Shown here piece after piece: positions 1 through 5,116 of a DNA stretch of 5,116 nucleotides. The notes under the pieces are model-generated. The model was not told the DNA's origin. It searched no databases and saw only the letters and a program-made list of their open reading frames with translations. The stretch is from Candidatus Latescibacterota bacterium (GTDB lineage: Bacteria > Krumholzibacteriota > Krumholzibacteriia > Krumholzibacteriales > WJIX01): positions 1 to 5,116 of the forward strand of contig JAUXHZ010000108.1 of assembly GCA_030621255.1 (NCBI GenBank), written 5' to 3'. The translations under genes were made by a program, and so were the position numbers. The stretch's first letter is position 1. Every line of letters begins with the position of its first letter.

Positions 1-402
1 TTTCATCATCTTCTTCCGGAGTTCAGCGCCGTTGAAAATGTGATCATGCCTGCCCTTGTCGGCAGAGGGGTAAAAGATGACCCGAGAGAGAGAGCAAAAG
101 AGCTTCTTGCTGAAGTGGGGTTATCGCACAGGTATTCTCATCGTCCCGCCGAGTTGTCCGGCGGCGAACAACAGAGAGTGGCCGTTGCCAGAGCTTTAAT
201 GAATGCCCCGGCAATCATTATGGCTGATGAGCCTTCCGGTAATCTTGATGATAAAAACAGCGAATTGCTGCATTCTCTGATTTTCAGGCTGAGTAAGTCG
301 AAGAAGCAGACTTTTATAGTCGTTACTCACAAAAAAGAACTTATGGAAAAATCTGATAGATGTCTTACACTGAAAGAAGGCTTATTAATTGAAGGAGAAT
401 AA
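1..402 (+). CDS. lolD: LolD-type lipoprotein-releasing ABC transporter ATP-binding protein (5'-truncated by window)
   Basis: This is the C-terminal 133 residues of an ABC ATPase whose frame is open from base 1, so the gene starts upstream of the window. The visible part begins FHHLLPEFSAVENV, just after the Q-loop glutamine; this FHHLLPEF stretch is characteristic of LolD. It is followed by the signature motif LSGGEQQR (residues 52-59 of the visible part), Walker B IIMADEP (72-78, Asp76/Glu77), the D-loop GNLD (80-83) and the H-loop His110 in VVTHKK. Walker A is outside the window. By family, LolD energises LolCE (or LolF) at the inner membrane to release lipoproteins to the carrier LolA for delivery to the outer membrane. 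The related MacB/FtsE-type ATPases are alternatives, but the FHHLLPEF region favours LolD. The stop codon lies 4 nt before mcsA, and the mcsA ribosome binding site is inside the last codons, so the genes are probably cotranscribed. Confidence 0.88.
   Translation, partial: FHHLLPEFSAVENVIMPALVGRGVKDDPRERAKELLAEVGLSHRYSHRPAELSGGEQQRVAVARALMNAPAIIMADEPSGNLDDKNSELLHSLIFRLSKSKKQTFIVVTHKKELMEKSDRCLTLKEGLLIEGE
392..397 (+). promoter_or_regulatory. Ribosome binding site deciding the mcsA start
   Basis: AAGGAG lies 9 nt upstream of the ATG at 407 and sits inside the last codons of lolD. It favours ATG 407 (MLCQFCGK) over the in-frame TTG at 389, which would add six residues (MKENKR) ahead of the first zinc-binding CXXC and would place this site inside the coding sequence. 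Confidence 0.75.
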
Positions 403-406
403 GAGG

Positions 407-919
407 ATGCTCTGCCAATTTTGCGGGAAAAGAGAAGCAACGATTCATTTTACGAATATGGTGGGAAACGAAGTGGAGAAGATTCATTTATGCAAGCAGT
501 GTGCTGAGGAGAAGGGTTTTGATTATCTTAAAAAGAGTAATATTGAAAAAGGTGATCTTATCGGGGGGCTTATGGGGTTCTCAAAGGGATCTGTTTCCGA
601 GAAAAAACCAGGAAATATTTGTCCGAATTGCGGAATGAAATACGCCTTTTTAAAAAAGGGGGGACTGCTAGGTTGTTCTCAATGCTACGCGTCATTCAGC
701 GAGCAGCTCTTTCCTCTACTGAAAAGTATTCATGGCGATACCAGGCACACGGGCAAAATTCCCTCCAGATTCGGCAAAGAGGTCAGCCTGGAAAGAAAAA
801 TGATCAAATTGCGTGAAGAATTAAACAGTGCTGTGGAAGTGGAAAATTACGAAAAAGCTGCTGTAATCAGGGATAAAATAAATAACCTAAAGGATTCAAA
901 AAAAGATGGCGGACAATGA
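407..919 (+). CDS. mcsA: McsA, zinc-binding activator of the McsB protein arginine kinase (UVR-motif protein)
   Basis: The product is 170 residues, close to the usual McsA size. Four CXXC pairs are visible: Cys3/Cys6, Cys29/Cys32, Cys72/Cys75 and Cys90/Cys93, matching the two four-cysteine zinc modules of McsA. After a short linker (about 106-127) comes a charged helical segment with a UVR (UvrB/UvrC) motif at about 134-161, core NYEKAAVIRDKI. In Firmicutes McsA binds and activates the arginine kinase McsB and modulates ClpC; the same role is inferred here from sequence and from direct linkage to mcsB. The start at ATG 407 is chosen because an AAGGAG site stands 9 nt before it and because the protein then opens with the first CXXC. 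The stop overlaps the mcsB start as ATGA, which suggests translational coupling. A run of seven A bases (898-904) near the 3' end could be a slippage site (see findings). Confidence 0.93.
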   Translation: MLCQFCGKREATIHFTNMVGNEVEKIHLCKQCAEEKGFDYLKKSNIEKGDLIGGLMGFSKGSVSEKKPGNICPNCGMKYAFLKKGGLLGCSQCYASFSEQLFPLLKSIHGDTRHTGKIPSRFGKEVSLERKMIKLREELNSAVEVENYEKAAVIRDKINNLKDSKKDGGQ

Positions 920-1983
920 AAAACGATTTTGAGAAATTGACCAGCAGCTCGGCTGAGTGGCTTACAAAGGGCAAATTTGAAGATGATATGGTTCTTTCAA
1001 CCCGTGTGAGAATGGCGAGAAATCTTGAGAAAGGGACCTTTACGAATTGGTCTGATGAGAAAGGCTTAAAGGAACTGCGAGATAAAATAAAGGGAGCAGT
1101 ACTCGGCACGAAACTGCTTGCTGATGGATTAGTTATTGATATGGATGATCATTCGGAGCTTGAACGTATGATGCTTGCCGAAAGAAGGCTTATATCCCAG
1201 AAAATGGTTAAATTTTTCCAAAACAGGAGCCTTATAGTTTCCAGGGATGAAAGACTCGGAGCAATGGTAAATGAAGAAGATCATTTACGATTGTACGCGA
1301 CTGACGCCGGCCTTTCGGTGGAGAAGGTTTTTTTAAAGGTAAACTTGCTGGATGATCAGATAGATAAGAAACTTAGTTACGCCTATTCACGGAGAATCGG
1401 ATATTTGACCGCGTGCCCGACAAATGTTGGAACCGGCCTTCGGATATCAACACTTGTTCATCTTCCAGGGCTTGTTCATAATAATGATATACGTCAGGTT
1501 ATTGACGGGATGAGACATGTCAGATTGTCGGTTAGAGGGACATACGGGGAGGGAAGTGAAGTTGTAGGCAATATTTTCCAGGTGTCAAATAGCATTACGC
1601 TTGGACTTTCAGAGCAGGAAACAGTTAAGAATATGGAACTGCACCTAAGAAAGGTGCTTGAATTTGAAAAGAAGGCCCGCGACAGATTGATGAAAGAGGC
1701 ACATACTTTGCTTAAAGACAGGGTATACAGATCTTTTGGCGTATTAAAGAATGCGAGGATAATTAATTCAAAAGAAGCAATGAGGCTGATATCAGAAGTT
1801 CGTATGGGTGTAGGGATTGGAATACTTTCAGATATCAGTCTGGTTGACCTTAATGAAATGCTGATCAAGATTCAGCCGATTCATTTGCAGGATTTCTCCG
1901 GAAAAGTGATGAATCCTGAAGAAAGAGATATCGCCAGGGCTGATTATATAAGATTTATTTTGAAGGGAAACGGGAAAGCTTAA
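916..1983 (+). CDS. mcsB: McsB, protein arginine kinase (phosphagen-kinase fold)
   Basis: The product is 355 residues, the usual length for McsB. The N-terminal ATP-binding segment VLSTRVRMARNL covers 26-37. The catalytic NEEDHLR (119-125) holds Glu121 and Arg125. CPTNVGTGLR (167-176) carries the active-site cysteine Cys167, and RGTYGEGSE (207-215) carries Glu212 and the nucleotide-binding loop. The C-terminal RDIARA (337-342) fits the RDxxRA phospho-arginine allosteric motif of McsB. By family knowledge, the enzyme transfers phosphate from ATP to arginine side chains of proteins, marking them for ClpC-ClpP in the cytosol; it does not act on free arginine or creatine. All hallmark catalytic residues are present, so an active kinase is expected. 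One deviation is RLIS at 91-94, where McsB proteins I recall usually read HLIS. The start at ATG 916 overlaps the mcsA stop and the reading frame matches the family N-terminus. The gene is followed 28 nt later by clpC. Confidence 0.95.
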   Translation: MKNDFEKLTSSSAEWLTKGKFEDDMVLSTRVRMARNLEKGTFTNWSDEKGLKELRDKIKGAVLGTKLLADGLVIDMDDHSELERMMLAERRLISQKMVKFFQNRSLIVSRDERLGAMVNEEDHLRLYATDAGLSVEKVFLKVNLLDDQIDKKLSYAYSRRIGYLTACPTNVGTGLRISTLVHLPGLVHNNDIRQVIDGMRHVRLSVRGTYGEGSEVVGNIFQVSNSITLGLSEQETVKNMELHLRKVLEFEKKARDRLMKEAHTLLKDRVYRSFGVLKNARIINSKEAMRLISEVRMGVGIGILSDISLVDLNEMLIKIQPIHLQDFSGKVMNPEERDIARADYIRFILKGNGKA

Positions 1984-1992
1984 GTATACCCG

Positions 1993-1998
1993 AAAGGA
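1993..1998 (+). promoter_or_regulatory. Ribosome binding site of clpC with long spacing
   Basis: AAAGGA is the best Shine-Dalgarno-like match before clpC, 13 nt from the ATG at 2012, longer than the usual 5-10. A five-codon ORF (MKKEL, 1998-2015) starts on the last base of this site, and its TGA overlaps the clpC ATG. No other in-frame start fits better, because the family N-domain begins within a few residues of the ATG at 2012. Confidence 0.5.
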
Positions 1999-2011
1999 TG
2001 AAAAAAGAATT

Positions 2012-4462
2012 ATGAATGACAAATTTACCGAAAGAGTCAGGAAGGTTATTTATCTTGCTCGTGATGAAGCGAATAGATTGCAGCATGATTATATTGGTAC
2101 TGAACATATCCTTTTGGGAATAGTAAGAGAAGGTGAAGGGATCGCGGCGAGAGTCCTTAAAAAATTAGGACTTAATCTGGAGCAGATCCAGAAGGCGATA
2201 GAAAATATTGTGCGTCCCACGGGCGGCACTCTGACTTTGGGTGAGATTCCTCTGACTCCAAGAGCAAAAAGGATTCTAGAATTGTCTGTAGAAGAGGCAA
2301 GGCTGCTGAGTCATAATTATGTCGGAACCGAACATCTGCTTCTCGGCTTAATAAGGGAAGGTGAAGGAGTAGCTGCCAGGGTTTTGCTGGAACTGGGTGT
2401 GGAAAGGAAGAAGGTTCGGAACGAAATTATGAAGTTTCTTCAAAATACCGGAGGCATTGGAACTCACAAGGGGGCGAACGAACAGACCGAAACCCCAAAC
2501 CTGAATCAGTTCGGCAGAGATATTACAGAACTTGCAAGGGATAATAAACTTGACCCGATTATCGGCAGAGAAAGTGAAATCGGCCGAATTGTTCAGATAT
2601 TATGCCGTAGGAAGAAGAATAATCCAGTTCTTATTGGTGAGCCCGGCGTGGGTAAAACGGCCATCCTTGAGGGATTGGCGCAGAAGATAGTTAAAAATGA
2701 AATCCCGGGACTTCTAAGGAACAAAAGAATTATCAGCCTTGATTTATCAAGCGTAGTCGCCGGAACAAAGTACCGGGGGCAGTTTGAAGAAAGGCTGAAA
2801 ACGATAATTAACGAGATCAGGGGCAATGACCAGATTATTATTTTTATTGATGAAATTCACACTATTGTCGGGGCAGGCGGAGCCGAGGGAGCGATTGACG
2901 CTTCCAACATGCTTAAACCGGCTCTTGCCAGGGGAGAAATTCAGTGTATCGGCGCTACTACCCTTGATGAATATAGAAAACATATTGAGAAGGATGGAGC
3001 GCTTGAAAGAAGATTTCAGTCGATTCTCATAAATCCTCCCACCGAGGAAGAAACTATAAATATAATCAGGGGGCTCCGGGACAAATACGAGGCGCATCAT
3101 AGGACCAAGTTTACGGATGAAGCAATAGAACAGGCTGTCTATCTGTCCCAGAGGTATATACAGGGCCGTTTTCTACCTGATAAAGCGATAGATATCATTG
3201 ATGAAGCAGGCGCAAGGGCCAGGCTTTCCGTTTCAACGATGCCTGAAGAGCAAGCCGGGCTAATGGAGAAAATTGATAATATAACAAAAGAAAAGGAATC
3301 GGCTATTCAGGCTCAGGAATTTGAAAAAGCCGCTTCATTCAGGGATACTGAAAAGGAAATGAAAAACGAATTAGAGGATTTGCAGCGTAAATGGAGGGAA
3401 AGCAGAAGGGAAAGCAACTCTGTGGTTACAGAAAAGGACATTGCTTCCGTAATCGCTGAAATAACAGGTATTCCAGTCTCTGATGTTGAGGAAGAAGAAA
3501 CAAAAAAACTCCTTAACCTTGAAGATGAGCTTAGAAAAAGGGTTGTAGGTCAAGAAGAAGCGCTGGAAGCCGTATCAAAAGCCGTCAGAAGAAACAGGGC
3601 GGGGCTTCGAGATCCTAAACGGCCGATCGGTTCTTTTATCTTTCTCGGCCCAACCGGTGTAGGTAAGACTGAGCTTGCCAGAACTCTTTCTGCTACTCTG
3701 TTTGAAAAACAGGACGCGCTTATTCAAATTGATATGTCGGAGTATATGGAGAAGTTTTCAGTTTCCCGTCTGGTGGGAGCGCCTCCCGGCTATGTAGGAT
3801 ACGAAGAAGGAGGACAGTTAACTGAAAAAATTCGCAGAAGACCTTACTCTGTTGTTCTTCTCGACGAAATTGAAAAGGCTCATCCGGATATTTTTAACAT
3901 ACTTCTGCAAATACTTGAAGAGGGAAGTATTACCGATTCATTCGGCAGGAGGATCGATTTTAAGAACACTGTGCTTATTATGACTTCAAATGCCGGAGTC
4001 AAAGATATTAGGGGTAAGAAGGGGTTGGGTTTTGTAGCTGCCGAGGATGAGGAAAAATCCGGGTATGAGCATATGAAAAGCAAGATCATCGATGCTGTAA
4101 AACAGATATTCAATCCGGAATTTATCAATAGGCTGGATGAAATGATAGTCTTCCGTCAATTGAACAAGGATGATCTGATGAAGATTATCGATATCCTTCT
4201 AAAGGATCTTTATGCAAGGCTTGAAGCCCAGAAATTCAAATTTGCAATAACCCATGAAGCAAAAGAAGTAATACTGGCCAACGGGTATGAGCCTTCACTC
4301 GGAGCAAGGCCTCTAAAGCGCGCGATACAGAGGCTTCTGGAAAACCCGCTAAGCGAAAAATTGTTAAGCGGAGAGATAAAAAAGAATGAAAAGCTTGTTG
4401 TATCAGCCGACACCGCAGGGAAACACCTTGTATTTAAAAGTGGTAAAAAGGTGTTGTCATAA
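2012..4462 (+). CDS. clpC: ClpC, AAA+ unfoldase of the ClpCP protease
   Basis: The product is 816 residues, full length for ClpC. Domains in order: a Clp N-domain with two repeats (about 4-70 and 80-145); AAA1 with Walker A GEPGVGKT (209-216), pore loop KYRG (253-256), Walker B IIFIDE (276-281) and arginine-finger pair Arg333/Arg334; a short middle domain with a UVR-type coiled coil (about 415-465), typical of ClpC and much shorter than in ClpB; AAA2 with Walker A GPTGVGKT (546-553), pore loop GYVG (593-596), Walker B VVLLDE (614-619), sensor-1 Asn660, Arg707 in NRLDE and sensor-2 GARPLKR (764-770). The LGF at 672-674 is the ClpP-docking loop, so a protease partner is expected. Glu31 and Glu107 in the two GTEH motifs correspond to phospho-arginine-binding residues described in Bacillus ClpC, in keeping with the adjacent mcsB. 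No motif is missing. It is probably translated from the mcsA-mcsB transcript; no operator is visible in the 28-nt gap. An A7 run at 3502-3508 is discussed in the findings. Confidence 0.97.
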   Translation: MNDKFTERVRKVIYLARDEANRLQHDYIGTEHILLGIVREGEGIAARVLKKLGLNLEQIQKAIENIVRPTGGTLTLGEIPLTPRAKRILELSVEEARLLSHNYVGTEHLLLGLIREGEGVAARVLLELGVERKKVRNEIMKFLQNTGGIGTHKGANEQTETPNLNQFGRDITELARDNKLDPIIGRESEIGRIVQILCRRKKNNPVLIGEPGVGKTAILEGLAQKIVKNEIPGLLRNKRIISLDLSSVVAGTKYRGQFEERLKTIINEIRGNDQIIIFIDEIHTIVGAGGAEGAIDASNMLKPALARGEIQCIGATTLDEYRKHIEKDGALERRFQSILINPPTEEETINIIRGLRDKYEAHHRTKFTDEAIEQAVYLSQRYIQGRFLPDKAIDIIDEAGARARLSVSTMPEEQAGLMEKIDNITKEKESAIQAQEFEKAASFRDTEKEMKNELEDLQRKWRESRRESNSVVTEKDIASVIAEITGIPVSDVEEEETKKLLNLEDELRKRVVGQEEALEAVSKAVRRNRAGLRDPKRPIGSFIFLGPTGVGKTELARTLSATLFEKQDALIQIDMSEYMEKFSVSRLVGAPPGYVGYEEGGQLTEKIRRRPYSVVLLDEIEKAHPDIFNILLQILEEGSITDSFGRRIDFKNTVLIMTSNAGVKDIRGKKGLGFVAAEDEEKSGYEHMKSKIIDAVKQIFNPEFINRLDEMIVFRQLNKDDLMKIIDILLKDLYARLEAQKFKFAITHEAKEVILANGYEPSLGARPLKRAIQRLLENPLSEKLLSGEIKKNEKLVVSADTAGKHLVFKSGKKVLS
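2084..2398 (+). repeat. Internal duplication encoding the two Clp N-domain repeats
   Basis: Residues 25-53 and 101-129 of ClpC (bases 2084-2170 and 2312-2398) are near-copies offset by 76 residues. Both read H-x-Y-[IV]-G-T-E-H-[IL]-L-L-G-[IL]-[VI]-R-E-G-E-G-[IV]-A-A-R-V-L. This is the ancient pseudo-twofold repeat of the Clp N-domain. Each copy provides one GTEH glutamate (Glu31, Glu107) implicated in binding phospho-arginine in Bacillus. Confidence 0.9.
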
Positions 4463-4466
4463 GTAG

Positions 4467-4494
4467 TTTAAAAGAATGATGCCCCTCTTTTAAA
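4467..4494. terminator. AT-rich hairpin after clpC, possible weak terminator
   Basis: The arms TTTAAAAGA (4467-4475) and TCTTTTAAA (4486-4494) are a perfect 9-bp inverted repeat around a 10-nt loop, beginning 5 nt after the clpC stop. The stem contains a single G-C pair and is followed by TCCCGG rather than a run of T, so it is a poor intrinsic terminator on the + strand. It may instead protect the mRNA 3' end or be incidental. Confidence 0.35.
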
Positions 4495-4631
4495 TCCCGG
4501 AACAATTCATTGCTATATTCGTATAAAATCATTAAGGTCACCTTGCAGGGTTAGTAGTGTCTGTGATAGCAGCTGCTGATCGCGGGGTTCGATGAAGTTT
4601 GCATAATTAATGCTAATATCATCGTGCATTC

Positions 4632-4649
4632 TTAATACAATAGTATTAA
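4632..4649. repeat. Inverted repeat upstream of bamA, possible operator
   Basis: TTAATAC (4632-4638) and GTATTAA (4643-4649) form a perfect 7-bp dyad around a 4-nt centre (AATA). It lies about 30 bp upstream of the candidate -35 of bamA. With so AT-rich a sequence it could be chance. No known regulator is recognised. Confidence 0.35.
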
Positions 4650-4679
4650 ATTGCTGTTGGTTGGAAGAGTATCATTTAA

Positions 4680-4708
4680 TTGCGCCTATTTAGATTCTGT
4701 GATAGAAT
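4680..4708 (+). promoter_or_regulatory. Candidate extended -10 promoter of bamA
   Basis: The -10 hexamer TAGAAT (4703-4708) matches five of six bases of TATAAT and is preceded by TG plus one base (4700-4702), the extended -10 arrangement. TTGCGC (4680-4685) is a weak -35 exactly 17 bp upstream. Transcription would start near 4715, leaving a leader of about 28 nt before the bamA ATG. It indicates that bamA need not depend on read-through from clpC. Confidence 0.55.
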
Positions 4709-4710
4709 CT
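4692..4710. repeat. Inverted repeat overlapping the bamA -10 element
   Basis: AGATTCT (4692-4698) and AGAATCT (4704-4710) are a perfect 7-bp dyad with a 5-nt centre. The right arm covers most of the -10 hexamer, a position where a bound repressor would block RNA polymerase. The sequence is not one I can assign to a known regulator. Confidence 0.4.
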
Positions 4711-4742
4711 TTCAAATTATAGCGGGAAAAGAAAGACAGTAT

Positions 4743-5116
4743 ATGAAAAAAACCTTTTTGATATTGATAGCGGCCTTAATGATGGTTTCCCTTTTCTCTT
4801 CACCTTCCAGAGCGATTGTTATAGGAAGGGTGGAAATTGAAGGGAATATATATGTATCTACGAAAGAGATACTTTTGATCAGCGGGCTCGGGGTTGGAGT
4901 GGAATACGAAACACAGAAGGTGTCACAGGGGATTAAACGGCTTGCGCAAACAAAGAATTTTTCAGATGTTGTGGCGCTTTACAGCGAAGAAGAAGGTAAA
5001 GCGGTAATAACACTGCGGGTTAAAGAGTATCCCCGTATCAAAAAGATTCGTATTCTTGGAAACGACAAGATAGAAACGAGTGATATAAAAAATAAATTAA
5101 GGTTGAGAGAGGGGCT
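4743..5116 (+). CDS. bamA: BamA, outer-membrane protein assembly factor (Omp85 family), 3'-truncated by window
   Basis: The first 124 residues are visible and the frame stays open to the window end. They start with a Sec signal peptide: Lys2-Lys3, a hydrophobic core at about 4-18, and a probable cleavage after SRA at residue 24. POTRA domain 1 follows (about 25-96), with IGRVEIEGN at its start and a NFSDVV helix-strand turn (72-77). POTRA 2 begins RIKKIRILGND (98-108). Order and spacing fit BamA, whose full length is usually above 700 residues with four or more further POTRA/barrel parts beyond the window. BamA folds beta-barrel proteins into the outer membrane, so the host is a diderm. A TamA-like Omp85 relative remains possible because the barrel is not visible. 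The ATG at 4743 is chosen because it gives the signal peptide; only a weak purine-rich ribosome site (GAAAG, 4731-4735) precedes it. Confidence 0.87.
   Translation, partial: MKKTFLILIAALMMVSLFSSPSRAIVIGRVEIEGNIYVSTKEILLISGLGVGVEYETQKVSQGIKRLAQTKNFSDVVALYSEEEGKAVITLRVKEYPRIKKIRILGNDKIETSDIKNKLRLREG

Larger units (their letters stand above)
4463..4742. other. Intergenic region between clpC and bamA, no gene seen
   Basis: This 280-nt AT-rich spacer has no ORF of useful length and no recognisable tRNA, rRNA or riboswitch. It holds an AT-rich hairpin just after clpC (4467-4494), a 10-bp palindrome AGCAGCTGCT (4568-4577), an inverted repeat (4632-4649), a 10-bp direct repeat TCTGTGATAG (4560-4569 and 4696-4705), and a candidate promoter with an overlapping inverted repeat (4680-4710). 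No CIRCE element (TTAGCACTC-N9-GAGTGCTAA) and no CtsR-type GGTCAAA heptad repeat were seen. Confidence 0.8.

Noticed and set aside
389..406. TTG at 389 as an earlier mcsA start, overlapping lolD
   Set aside because: The AAGGAG site lies downstream of it and points to ATG 407, and the added MKENKR is not needed for the first zinc module.
619..816. 65-codon ORF in another frame inside mcsA
   Set aside because: It is wholly contained in a well-supported gene, shows no family motif, and is best explained as a chance open frame.
941..960. Imperfect hairpin CCA-CAGC-TCG-GCTG-TGG early in mcsB
   Set aside because: It has an internal loop and is 36 nt from the slippery run, too far to count as a classical frameshift stimulator; not listed as a feature.
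1657..1682. CTTGAA followed 13 nt later by CCC, resembling a heat-shock (sigma-32) promoter inside mcsB
   Set aside because: The second element is CCCGCG rather than CCCCAT, it lies mid-gene in strongly conserved coding sequence, and it is over 300 bp from clpC.
1494..1868. 124-codon minus-strand ORF inside mcsB, and similar minus-strand ORFs inside clpC
   Set aside because: They are antisense to conserved domains, rich in Ser/Leu/Phe as expected for a reversed frame, and have no recognisable motif.
4476..4493. Short ORF ATG ATG CCC CTC TTT TAA after clpC
   Set aside because: It has five codons only, lies within the hairpin and has no ribosome binding site.
4582..4597. GGGGTTCGAT, resembling a tRNA T-arm
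   Set aside because: The flanking bases do not form the 5-bp T stem, and no acceptor, D or anticodon arms can be placed around it.

Overview
The window reads as part of a chromosome from a diderm (Gram-negative-type) bacterium. It carries LolD (lipoprotein export to the outer membrane) and BamA (outer-membrane protein assembly), together with the McsA-McsB-ClpC protein-arginine-phosphorylation/degradation module best known from Firmicutes. Base composition looks to be in the low-to-mid 40s % GC by eye. The combination suggests a diderm lineage outside the classical Gammaproteobacteria, perhaps an FCB-group or candidate-phylum bacterium; the phylum is an inference and cannot be fixed from this sequence alone.

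Layout, all on the + strand: (1) 1-402, the C-terminal part of a LolD-type ABC ATPase, cut by the window start. (2) 407-919, mcsA, a four-CXXC zinc protein with a C-terminal UVR motif, starting 4 nt after lolD. (3) 916-1983, mcsB, the protein arginine kinase, sharing an ATGA stop/start with mcsA. (4) 2012-4462, clpC, a full-length two-ring AAA+ unfoldase, 28 nt after mcsB. (5) 4463-4742, a 280-nt AT-rich spacer with no gene but several inverted repeats and a good candidate promoter. (6) 4743 to the end, the start of bamA (signal peptide, POTRA1, start of POTRA2), cut by the window end.

The first four genes are spaced like one operon. By analogy with characterised systems, McsA activates McsB, McsB phosphorylates arginines on client proteins, and ClpC recognises phospho-arginine with its N-domain and threads clients into ClpP. 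The key residues for each step are visible: McsB Cys167, Glu121, Glu212 and the RDxxRA motif at 337-342; ClpC Glu31 and Glu107; both Walker A/B pairs; and the ClpP-binding LGF loop. ctsR, the repressor gene that precedes mcsA in Firmicutes, is absent from this position and lolD stands there instead.

I found no wholly undescribed system. The points most worth a second look are the lolD-mcsA-mcsB-clpC-bamA arrangement, two in-frame A_AAA_AAA heptamers (one would fuse McsA to McsB by -1 slippage, the other would truncate ClpC between its two rings), and an inverted repeat overlapping an extended -10 promoter ahead of bamA.
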